Assembly (NCBI GenBank): GCA_023415715.1
Contig: JAEZJP010000046.1
Coordinates: 1 to 12,915, forward strand
Source: Bacillota bacterium
GTDB lineage: Bacteria; Bacillota; Clostridia; Christensenellales; Aristaeellaceae
Direction of reading: 5' to 3'
DNA length: 12,915 nucleotides
Position 1 is the stretch's first letter, and each line of letters begins with the position of its first letter. The notes under the pieces are model-generated. The model saw only the letters and a program-made list of their open reading frames with translations, was not told the DNA's origin and did no database searches. Position numbers and translations under genes: made by a program. Positions 1 through 5,790 of the stretch are shown one piece after another.

Positions 1-44
1 CGACTGCTTCCCAGCAGGTAGGTGCATATCGGTATCCTCTTCAT
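1..44 (-). CDS. Possible start of a third gene of the two-component operon, cut by the window edge
   Basis: An ATG at 44-42 overlaps the response regulator stop codon as ATGA, the usual sign of translational coupling. An AAGGAG sequence inside the last regulator codons lies 8 bases before it. The visible frame is open to the window edge and reads MKRIPICTYLLGSS. A second ATG at 29-27 in another frame also has an AGAGG in front, so the frame is not settled. Fourteen residues are too few to recognise a family. Kinase/regulator pairs of this kind are often followed by the transporter or membrane protein they control, but that is inference. Confidence 0.4.
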   Translation of the reverse strand, partial: MKRIPICTYLLGSS

Positions 45-691
45 CGCATGCGCTCCTTCAAATAAAGGGCTGCCTGGGCGCGGTCACCTATACCGATTTT
101 TGAGTAAATGGCGCTGACCATGTTGCGTACGGTGCCCTCCGACAGGTACAGGGCCGAGGCGATCTGGCGGTTGGTGAAGCCTTGGGAAAGCATAAGAGCG
201 GCCTCATGCTCGCGCCCTGTCAGGGCTGTGAACTGTCCGGAGGGGTCCGTTGTTTCCTTCGCATTTTTTCGGGACAGGTAGGATGTCAGCGTTGCTGCCA
301 CGTCCGGAGGCAGCACAATTTTGCCTGCCGCTGCATCCCGTATGGCTTCTATGAGCGAGGGTATTTGAATGTCCTTGAGCAGGAAACCGCAGGCGCCATT
401 TGCCAGCGCGCCGATGACGTATGCATCCTCATGGAAAGTGGTCAGCATCAAAACCCTGGTGGCGGGGGATACGGCAAGGATACGGGTGACGCAGGCAACT
501 CCATCCATACCCGGCATGCGGATGTCCAGCAGTATCACATCCGGGCGGTATATCTTGGCCATGGAGCAGGCCTCTTCTCCGCTGCCCGCCGTTGCTGCCA
601 CCTGAAGGCCAGGCTCCAGGTTCAGCACGGTTTTCAACCCCTCCCGTATGAGGGCTTGATCGTCTGCAATCACGATGCGTATTGTATCCAT
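41..691 (-). CDS. NarL/FixJ-family response regulator
   Basis: A 216-residue DNA-binding response regulator, the output partner of the histidine kinase immediately upstream. The receiver domain (about 1-120) has the acidic pair D10/D11, the predicted phospho-acceptor D56 in LLDIRMPGMDG, the switch threonines T84/T85 and lysine K106 in FLLKD. A linker leads to a LuxR-type helix-turn-helix (about 155-205; LTGREHEAALML...NRQIASALYLSEGTVRN), the expected two-domain layout and length. I chose ATG 691 because GGGAGGAAT lies 6 bases before it; a GTG 15 bases upstream would put that site inside the gene. The start is 2 bases after the kinase stop codon, so the two are surely cotranscribed. The regulon is unknown. 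Family assignment is firm. Confidence 0.95.
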   Translation of the reverse strand: MDTIRIVIADDQALIREGLKTVLNLEPGLQVAATAGSGEEACSMAKIYRPDVILLDIRMPGMDGVACVTRILAVSPATRVLMLTTFHEDAYVIGALANGACGFLLKDIQIPSLIEAIRDAAAGKIVLPPDVAATLTSYLSRKNAKETTDPSGQFTALTGREHEAALMLSQGFTNRQIASALYLSEGTVRNMVSAIYSKIGIGDRAQAALYLKERMR

Positions 692-693
692 GT

Positions 694-1878
694 CTATTCC
701 TCCCACGGCATCGTTATTTCGATGAGGAAGCCTTCCCCGGCTTCAGACGTAACAGCAAGCGAACCGCCGGCCGCGCTGACCCGCTGGCTCATTGCTTTCA
801 GGCCGAAGCCCGGCACGATCTTCCCGGTACCCTTTCCGTTGTCCATCAGCGAAAAATGCAAGATTTTGCCCTCAACTCTGAGTGTGAAAACAAATGCCGT
901 GCTGCCACCATGCTTCAGACCATTGGTCAACCCTTCCTGCAGTGCCCGAAGGAGCGCCGTTTCCTTGTGTTCGCTCAGTTCCGGCAAGTCGGAAATCGAT
1001 TCCTGGATGAAGATACCCCCGTTTCGAGCCTCCTGAATAAGAGCCCGCAGACTTGCCGCAAAAGTAGCATTTCCTGCCGAACCCATATCATGAACGGCAT
1101 GCCGGAGTTCCGTGAGGCCTTTGCGGACCTGAGCTTTGGCCAGCGCTATGCTCTGAACCGCCCGATCCTTATCCTGCGATAGCAGCCGCTCGCCGGCTTC
1201 CAGGCTATAAAGGCCAGTGGTAAGGGCATGGCCCACCGTATCGTGCATTTCTTTGGCAATGCGCGTACGCTCTCTATATGCTGTCATTTCCTCCCGCAGT
1301 TTTACCGTTTCCCTCAGCTTTGCATACGCATCTTCCAACTGTTTTGATTTTGTTTTCAAAGCAAATAGCATGCTGTCATGATCGCGCCTTGTTTCCATTT
1401 CCAATCTGGCAATGGCAGCAATAGCTGATGCAGCCAGGAATAAGCCGGCTGTAACAGAAATATCAAAAACCGGTTTCCCCTCCTGCCCTGTAGGAAGACC
1501 AATGAGAATGTCAATAGAAAAGGATAAAAAGCACAGGCAGGAAACCACATAGCCAAAAGGCCTTGCGCACATTAGGCAGGCATCGCAAAGCACAATCAGA
1601 TAAAATATTACTGCTGCATCCTGGCCAACATAACGCCCGATGAAAAATGTCAAAACGATATCAATGAGATAAGCTGGCCAGCAGACGGACCGTTTGCTAT
1701 CCCCTGTAGATAACATCATATGCCTGACTACAAAAGACAACGCCAAAAACCCAACCAGCAGCGAAAGCGTCCAAAGCCTGCCGCTAAAGCGGCAGGCGCT
1801 GTAAACGAAGCCCGCAGTCAAGGTCAGGTATATGGCCCGGGTGATTCTGTTTTCCGTACGTCTGTCCAATGCGCGCAT
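694..1878 (-). CDS. Membrane sensor histidine kinase, HisKA_3 (NarL-partner) class
   Basis: A 394-residue sensor kinase. Residues 10-160 form about five or six hydrophobic segments with short loops and no large extracellular domain, as in DesK/LiaS-like kinases that sense the membrane or small ligands. A coiled-coil stretch (165-205) leads to the dimerisation/phosphoacceptor motif KEMHDTVGHALT with H212 as predicted phosphosite. The HATPase_c domain follows with the N box (N319 in LTNGLKHGG), DNGKG (346-350) and GFGLKAM (357-363). It would phosphorylate the adjacent regulator. The start ATG has only a weak ribosome binding site, and just 29 bases separate it from the proS stop, so it may depend on proS transcription. 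The signal is not deducible from sequence. Confidence 0.93.
   Translation of the reverse strand: MRALDRRTENRITRAIYLTLTAGFVYSACRFSGRLWTLSLLVGFLALSFVVRHMMLSTGDSKRSVCWPAYLIDIVLTFFIGRYVGQDAAVIFYLIVLCDACLMCARPFGYVVSCLCFLSFSIDILIGLPTGQEGKPVFDISVTAGLFLAASAIAAIARLEMETRRDHDSMLFALKTKSKQLEDAYAKLRETVKLREEMTAYRERTRIAKEMHDTVGHALTTGLYSLEAGERLLSQDKDRAVQSIALAKAQVRKGLTELRHAVHDMGSAGNATFAASLRALIQEARNGGIFIQESISDLPELSEHKETALLRALQEGLTNGLKHGGSTAFVFTLRVEGKILHFSLMDNGKGTGKIVPGFGLKAMSQRVSAAGGSLAVTSEAGEGFLIEITMPWEE
1776..1797. repeat. Perfect 10-bp inverted repeat inside the kinase gene
   Basis: GCCTGCCGCT, two bases, then AGCGGCAGGC. In the mRNA it forms a very stable hairpin about 80 bases after the kinase start codon, encoding part of the first membrane region. 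No U run follows it, so it is not a standard intrinsic terminator. It could be accidental from codon choice or could slow translation or transcription. Confidence 0.6.
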
Positions 1879-1907
1879 CCCGGTTCTGCTTTTGTATGGG
1901 TTTTTGA

Positions 1908-3350
1908 TTAGTAGGCTTTGGCGAAATACATAACCTTGTCGGCATGTTTGCCGCAGATGGCGCAGGTGTGGCCGATGGGCGACTGGTCAAAAGGCATGTT
2001 GCGGCTGGTGGCGTTGAGCTCAGCCTTGACCTTGTCCTCGCACTCCTGATGGCCGCACCACATGGCCTTGGCAAAGCCGGTTTGCACGGCGGCGGCCAGC
2101 TCATCCATGGTGTGTACTTCGTGGGTGCGTTCATCCCGGAAAGCCTCAGCCTGGGCAAAGAGCGTATCCTGAATGTCCTGCAAAAGGGCTGGTATCTTTT
2201 CCGTTAAGCTGTCCATGGGCAGCTCGACCTTTTCAAAGGTATCCCGGCGGCAGGCCAGCACCTGCCCCTTTTCCAGATCACGGGGACCGACTTCCAGCCT
2301 AAGCGGTACGCCGCGCAGCTCCCAGTGGTTGAACTTGTAGCCGGGGCTGTAGGTGTCCCGGTCGTCCAGGGTAACGCGAAGCCCGGCAGCCTTCAAATCG
2401 GAGGCGATCTTTTCACAGGCCTCGTTGACGCCTCCTTTGTGGGCGGCGATGGGAACGATGACTACCTGGACAGGCGCGATGCGGGGCGGCATCCTAAGGC
2501 CGCGCTCGTCGCCATGTGTCATGATGATGGCGCCGATCAACCGGGTGGATGTGCCCCAGCTTGTTTCATGCACGTAGGTCAACTGTCCGTCCTTGCTGAG
2601 GTACTTGATGTCGAAGGCCTCGGCAAAATTGGTGCCGAAGTTGTGGCTGGTGCCGGCCTGCAGCGCTTTGCCGTCCTGCATCATGGCCTCCATGGAATAG
2701 GTGGCCCGGGCGCCGGCAAACTTTTCCTTATCGCTCTTACGGCCCACATATACCGGCAGCGCCAGTTCCTTTTCGGCCACCTCACGGTAAACCTCAAGCA
2801 TCTGCATCGTTTCTTCCTGGGCTTCCTCTGCCGTGGCGTGGATGGTATGCCCCTCCTGCCACAAAAACTCGCTGGTGCGCAGGAAAGGCCTGGTGCTCTT
2901 TTCCCAGCGCATGACAGAGCACCACTGGTTGTATTTCATGGGCAGGTCGCGCCAGGACTGTGTCCATTTGGAATACATGGCGCAGAAAATGGTTTCGCTG
3001 GTGGGGCGGATGGCCAGCCTTTCTGTCAGCGGCTCGCTGCCCCCCTGGGTAACCCAGGCCACTTCAGGGGCAAAGCCTTCCACATGCTCGGCTTCCTTGA
3101 GCAAAAGGCTTTCGGGGATGAGCATGGGCATATACACGTTTTGATGGCCGGTAGCCTTAAAGCGGGCGTCCATCTCCTGCTGGATGCGCTCCCAAATGGC
3201 GTAGCCGTAGGGGCGAACGATCATGCAGCCGCGGACCGGCGCATAATCCACCAATTCCGACTGCAGGATTACGTCGGTATACCATTGGGAAAAATCCACG
3301 TCCCTTGGCGTGATGTGCTGAACAAATTCCTGGTTTTTTTCCTTGGCCAT
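1908..3350 (-). CDS. proS: Prolyl-tRNA synthetase, short archaeal/eukaryal-type (ProS type 3)
   Basis: Cytosolic class II aminoacyl-tRNA synthetase that charges tRNA-Pro with proline. The 480-residue length and lack of a large insertion domain between motifs 2 and 3 identify the short type found in archaea, eukaryotes and some bacteria. Visible signatures are the proline/ATP-site segment RLAIRPTSET (111-120), motif 2 around RTSEFLWQEGHT (158-169), motif 3 region GTSTRLIGAIIMTHGDERGL (about 266-285), and a C-terminal zinc-binding-like domain with Cys432, 437, 463 and 466 ending in Tyr480, typical of this type. I chose ATG 3350 because AAGGAGG lies 7 bases upstream; the frame extends further upstream only by running through the T-box leader. 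Expression is predicted to respond to uncharged tRNA-Pro. Confidence 0.97.
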   Translation of the reverse strand: MAKEKNQEFVQHITPRDVDFSQWYTDVILQSELVDYAPVRGCMIVRPYGYAIWERIQQEMDARFKATGHQNVYMPMLIPESLLLKEAEHVEGFAPEVAWVTQGGSEPLTERLAIRPTSETIFCAMYSKWTQSWRDLPMKYNQWCSVMRWEKSTRPFLRTSEFLWQEGHTIHATAEEAQEETMQMLEVYREVAEKELALPVYVGRKSDKEKFAGARATYSMEAMMQDGKALQAGTSHNFGTNFAEAFDIKYLSKDGQLTYVHETSWGTSTRLIGAIIMTHGDERGLRMPPRIAPVQVVIVPIAAHKGGVNEACEKIASDLKAAGLRVTLDDRDTYSPGYKFNHWELRGVPLRLEVGPRDLEKGQVLACRRDTFEKVELPMDSLTEKIPALLQDIQDTLFAQAEAFRDERTHEVHTMDELAAAVQTGFAKAMWCGHQECEDKVKAELNATSRNMPFDQSPIGHTCAICGKHADKVMYFAKAY

Positions 3351-3606
3351 AAAGAACCCTCCTTGTTGCGGACGGGTACAAAAAAAGCCCGCCGCTGCTA
3401 AATAACGCAGGGACGAAGCTTGCTTCGCGGTACCACCCGGCTTGGCGTAATGAGCGCCCACCTTGAGGCCTTATATCGGGGGCAGACCGGCGGGGATTGG
3501 CCGCATGCTCCAGGCCGGGAAACCCAGGATCCGTATGCGCTCCTTGCACCAGTGAAGCGCTCTCTGAAAAGCGGAAACCAAGGCGGCTGCCCTTCATCAC
3601 GTTGTG
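3351..3606 (-). promoter_or_regulatory. T-box riboswitch leader of proS (proline)
   Basis: The minus strand carries the canonical T-box sequence GGGTGGTACCGCG at 3438-3426, then a terminator hairpin with a U run just before the proS ribosome binding site. Further upstream, the leader has a stem I-like region with a GGTGCAA sequence (from 3550), resembling the conserved terminal loop. T-box leaders read the tRNA anticodon in stem I and its free 3' end in the T-box bulge, so uncharged tRNA-Pro should favour read-through into proS. A CCT at 3514-3512 is one candidate specifier, but I could not fold stem I with certainty. The 5' end is set by the promoter at 3613-3641. Confidence 0.93.
3380..3414 (-). 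terminator. Regulated terminator of the proS T-box leader
   Basis: On the minus strand GTCCCTGC pairs imperfectly with GCGGCGGGC, followed by seven T residues. It lies between the T-box sequence and the proS start, the usual position for the terminator that competes with the T-box antiterminator. Confidence 0.8.
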
Positions 3607-3612
3607 GGGATT

Positions 3613-3641
3613 ATTATACTATGGCTTTAACACGATTGCAA
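3613..3641 (-). promoter_or_regulatory. Sigma-A promoter of the proS transcript
   Basis: TTGCAA at 3641-3636 and a perfect TATAAT at 3618-3613 with a 17-base spacer. Transcription would begin near 3606, giving a leader of about 256 bases, a normal length for a T-box. Confidence 0.88.
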
Positions 3642-3664
3642 TCCCTTCCAGATGGGAAAATGCT

Positions 3665-3728
3665 CAAAAACCGGGCATCTTCCAAGACGGCATACGGCAG
3701 GAACCACCTGCCGTAAATGGAAGATGCC
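3665..3728 (-). terminator. Strong intrinsic terminator after the DUF4282-like gene
   Basis: Two stacked perfect stems: an outer 11-bp stem (GGCATCTTCCA at 3674-3684 with TGGAAGATGCC at 3718-3728) and an inner 9-bp stem (TACGGCAGG at 3693-3701 with CCTGCCGTA at 3707-3715). On the minus strand it is followed shortly by TTTTT (3670-3666). It starts 18 bases after the upstream gene's stop and separates that gene from the proS promoter. Confidence 0.85.
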
Positions 3729-3746
3729 AGGCGTTCAGAAGCTAAT

Positions 3747-4157
3747 TCAATCTTGATCCTTCTTATCTTCCAGATGCTGACGTATGCGGACCAATTCGTC
3801 CCGGATGCTGTACAGTATAAACAATCCTTCGATGACAAGGCGTGCCGCCAGCGGTGTACCGATCATGATGCCCAGACCTGCAAAAAAGTTGATGGCAAAC
3901 ATGGTGTACAGCCCGCCGATGATGGCATAGCAGAGGATGAACAGATAGATGAAGCGGATTAGATTGGGCAGCCAGAATTTTTTGAAATGAAGGAAATCAT
4001 ACAACGCTTTTAGAGTACCGGTATAGGTGCCTTCTTTGGATTTGGGCAGGAAAACCGCAGCCACGATGACAGCGGCGATAATAGAAAGAATGAACACCAC
4101 AGCCATACCGCCTGCCGCATTGTACATCGGATTCATGTAATTGAAATCGATCATCAT
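3747..4157 (-). CDS. Small membrane protein, DUF4282-like
   Basis: A 136-residue protein with three hydrophobic segments at about 15-38, 66-88 and 92-116, and a charged C-terminal tail. The part from LYDFLHFKKFWLPNLIRFIY (52-71) to RDELVRIRQHLE (119-130) follows the DUF4282 pattern: a conserved FLxFxxF entry, two membrane spans, then an acidic/basic amphipathic helix. The family has no established function. GGAGGAG lies just before two consecutive ATG codons at 4157 and 4154; the first is 5 bases away and the second 8, so either could be used. It is monocistronic, with a terminator downstream and its own promoter upstream next to a palindrome suggesting regulation. Family call is by eye. Confidence 0.82.
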   Translation of the reverse strand: MMIDFNYMNPMYNAAGGMAVVFILSIIAAVIVAAVFLPKSKEGTYTGTLKALYDFLHFKKFWLPNLIRFIYLFILCYAIIGGLYTMFAINFFAGLGIMIGTPLAARLVIEGLFILYSIRDELVRIRQHLEDKKDQD

Positions 4158-4210
4158 ATCTGCTCCTCCATTTATGAATTGTTTGTGGTCTTGATTGCCG
4201 TCATGACCTT

Positions 4211-4237
4211 ATTTTAGCACATTTTCCATGGAAAATG
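4211..4237 (-). promoter_or_regulatory. Extended -10 promoter abutting an 18-bp perfect palindrome (candidate operator)
   Basis: On the minus strand TGCTAAAAT (4219-4211) is an extended -10 element with no good -35. Directly upstream and overlapping by a base, CATTTTCCATGGAAAATG (4220-4237) is a perfect 18-bp palindrome. A dimeric repressor or activator binding there would cover the spacer and the -35 position. This is the likely control region of the DUF4282-like gene; the regulator is unknown. Confidence 0.6.
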
Positions 4238-4472
4238 CCGGACTTCTCTTGTAAAAATAAGGCGACGCGCAGGATTGGCAGTCAGTACGCATAAAAAAGA
4301 GCGAAAAATGCTATCACATTTGTTAATGTTTTGAAACATGACAGCCTTCGACAAAAGCTCCCTGCTTTCGCTGTTGCAATGCGGCGAAATACGGTTTATG
4401 CTGTACGTGGAGAGGAGAGGTAACACTATATATTGTATACAAATACTTTTTAATCCTAGAGGAGGCGAGCGT
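4238..4472. other. Gene-free region between divergent small genes, with short palindromes
   Basis: I see no gene here. It holds ATGTTTTGAAACAT (4326-4339, 6-bp arms), a TTCGACA heptamer (4347-4353) matching the complement of the Spo0A box TGTCGAA, and the palindrome TTGTATACAA (4433-4442) 30 bases before the next start. I found no convincing sigma-A promoter for the plus-strand small gene. The short motifs may be chance. Confidence 0.4.
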
Positions 4473-4640
4473 ATGAGAGAAGCGGATAAAGGAAATGAAG
4501 AGAAGTTACTGAGATGGAAGCTGGAAAACTGCTATTCCCAAGGTAAGCTGGAGGAAGCCGTAAGGCTGGGCCACTTGATGGATGAAATGCAGTGCCAGCT
4601 GTTCCGGGAGGCATCTAAACCCAATAAGGCCGCCGGTTGA
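4473..4640 (+). CDS. Small hypothetical protein (55 aa), helical
   Basis: A 55-residue basic/acidic protein predicted to be mostly helical (EEKLLRWKLENC, KLEEAVRLGHLMDEMQCQLF). ATG 4473 has AGAGGAGG 7 bases upstream, and the codon pattern resembles its neighbours, so I think it is a real gene; the frame extends upstream only through non-coding DNA. The second helix, V-R-L-x-x-L-M-D-E-M, loosely recalls the end of the Spo0E phosphatase family (SQELD), but the signature is absent and spacing is wrong, so I do not assign it. A palindrome lies in its 5' region and a structured 3' segment follows, ending in a terminator. Confidence 0.65.
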   Translation: MREADKGNEEKLLRWKLENCYSQGKLEEAVRLGHLMDEMQCQLFREASKPNKAAG

Positions 4641-4643
4641 TTT

Positions 4644-4690
4644 GGTGCCATACCGCATCTCTCCTTTCCAAAGGATGCGGGCGCGGCACC
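4644..4690 (+). other. Nested hairpin in the 3' region of the small gene
   Basis: GGTGCC (4644-4649) pairs with GGCACC (4685-4690), enclosing CCGCATC (4653-4659) with GATGCGG (4674-4680) and a short inner helix. All helices are perfect. It begins 3 bases after the small gene's stop; a less regular GC-rich stretch with GCGC...GCGC pairing (4724-4738) follows, then the terminator at 4760. It may be a 3' UTR structure or part of a small RNA. It matches no riboswitch class I could recall. Confidence 0.5.
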
Positions 4691-4759
4691 GGGAGGCGCA
4701 ATCAGCGGAGGAAACAACCGGAAGCGCGGAGCTTGCGCAGCCGCAGGATTCATGAAAAA

Positions 4760-4784
4760 GGACGGGAGGCCCCGTTCTTTTTTT
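4760..4784 (+). terminator. Intrinsic terminator
   Basis: GGACGGG and CCCGTTC form a 7-bp stem (one G-T pair) around a 4-base loop, followed by seven T residues. It ends the transcript of the 55-aa gene and its structured tail, and separates them from the next promoter. Confidence 0.9.
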
Positions 4785-4846
4785 GTATTTAAGAGTTCTT
4801 TTTTACAAAACTGTATGATTTTAAGTACTGCGACACACCCTGAAAA

Positions 4847-4875
4847 TTGACAACGTATCTTTTCCATAGTACAAT
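4847..4875 (+). promoter_or_regulatory. Sigma-A promoter of the CofE-like gene
   Basis: Perfect TTGACA (4847-4852), 17-base spacer, TACAAT (4870-4875). The start would be near 4882, leaving a leader of about 29 bases. Nothing in it suggests special control, so the gene is probably expressed in growing cells. Confidence 0.9.
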
Positions 4876-4910
4876 GGGCCAAAGTTTGATGACAACGGGA
4901 GGACGGCGGC

Positions 4911-5657
4911 ATGGGCATCATTGCATCCCGCAATTTGGACAACCAGCGGCGGGAGAAGAACGGCATCGTCTACTTCGACCGGGGCACCATTACAGGCAAG
5001 AATGGGCGCAAGTATGACCGGTTTGCCATTCAAACGCATTTTGTGAAACGGGGCGAAAGCCAGGCGGAGCTGGTTCGCAAATATGTTCTGCCCTTGTCCC
5101 AGCCCGGGGATGTGCTTTCCTTTGGCGCCAAGGTTATGTGCATGTGCGTGGAAAGCGTAAAGACAAAGGATGAGGTGAAGCCCGGCTTCTGGGCCAACTT
5201 CCTGTGGCGCTTTGCGGGGATCAACCACACGGGCGTGGGCATGCATGAACCCTACAAGCTTCAATTGGTCATAGATATATGCGGGCTGCCAAGGGTTTTG
5301 CTGGCGGCATTTCTAAGCGCCATCACCAGGCCCTTTGGCGTACATGGCGTTTTCTACAAGGTTTGCGGCAAGGGCGTGGGCGGCATCGACGGTTTCTATT
5401 TCCGCTCCAGTTTTGACCTGTACAAACAAATGGCTTTGATCAATCCCCCCAATGCCCCGGAATTGTGTGAAAAATTGAGCAAGGATACGGGTATCCCGGT
5501 GGTGTTGATGGATGCCAACGATATCCAGAGAGACCAGCTTGGCAAGTCCTCCAACATGCCGCTTTCCGACGAGGAGCTGCAGGACGCCATGCGGGACAAC
5601 CCCTCCGGCCAAGGGGATGAATTGACGCCGCTGATTTTGATCAGGCCTTTGGACTGA
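4911..5657 (+). CDS. CofE-like protein (coenzyme F420-0:L-glutamate ligase family)
   Basis: A 248-residue soluble protein. The segment FAIQTHFVKRGESQAELVRK (38-57) followed by LSQPGDVLSFGAKVMCM (62-78) matches the start of the F420-0:glutamate ligase (CofE/FbiB) fold, where a 'GDVLVV..K' motif follows 'I..GDDL..LI'. PVVLMDAND (196-204) resembles the family's 'VIITDTNG' segment, but TNG is replaced. True CofE adds glutamates to F420-0 using GTP. Nothing else in the window makes or uses F420, and Clostridia generally lack it, so the substrate may differ. The start has GGGAGG 8 bases upstream. It has its own promoter and terminator, so linkage to splB downstream is positional only. Assignment is by motif memory and moderate. 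Confidence 0.65.
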   Translation: MGIIASRNLDNQRREKNGIVYFDRGTITGKNGRKYDRFAIQTHFVKRGESQAELVRKYVLPLSQPGDVLSFGAKVMCMCVESVKTKDEVKPGFWANFLWRFAGINHTGVGMHEPYKLQLVIDICGLPRVLLAAFLSAITRPFGVHGVFYKVCGKGVGGIDGFYFRSSFDLYKQMALINPPNAPELCEKLSKDTGIPVVLMDANDIQRDQLGKSSNMPLSDEELQDAMRDNPSGQGDELTPLILIRPLD

Positions 5658-5695
5658 ATCGGTATAGAGCTGTTCATTCAATAAAGCATTACACC

Positions 5696-5727
5696 AAAAG
5701 CGCTTGGTATTGATCCGGCGCTTTTTT
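5696..5727 (+). terminator. Intrinsic terminator between the CofE-like gene and splB
   Basis: AAAAGCGC (5696-5703) and GCGCTTTT (5718-5725) form an 8-bp perfect stem with a 14-base loop; the T run is six bases long. It lies 38 bases after the CofE-like stop and uncouples splB from that transcript. Confidence 0.85.
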
Positions 5728-5742
5728 GCTGTCTTCCGGTTT

Positions 5743-5773
5743 GGAATAGCGGGCTTTTATGTTCTTCATACTA
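5743..5773 (+). promoter_or_regulatory. Sigma-G-like forespore promoter of splB
   Basis: GGAATA (5743-5748), an 18-base spacer and CATACTA (5767-5773) agree with the forespore sigma-F/sigma-G pattern (GxATA-18-CATxxTA). In Bacillus subtilis splB is a known sigma-G gene, which supports the call. The start would fall near 5780, inside the ribosome binding site region, giving a very short leader that still contains AGGTGA. Confidence 0.75.
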
Positions 5774-5790
5774 TCCGGGAGGTGACAAAA

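Noticed and set aside
182..1036. 284-residue plus-strand frame opposite the regulator and kinase
   Set aside because: Shadow of two well-supported genes; no recognisable domain.
2325..3401. 358-residue plus-strand open frame opposite proS
   Set aside because: It is the antisense shadow of a clearly recognised synthetase, runs into the T-box leader and has no family motifs.
4473..4640. Spo0E-family aspartyl phosphatase
   Set aside because: Only a loose resemblance at the second helix; the SQELD signature and spacing of the family are absent.
4644..4760. Riboswitch (cobalamin, c-di-AMP or c-di-GMP type) for the CofE-like gene
   Set aside because: The conserved cores of these classes are not present, and a terminator followed by a separate sigma-A promoter lies between the structure and that gene.
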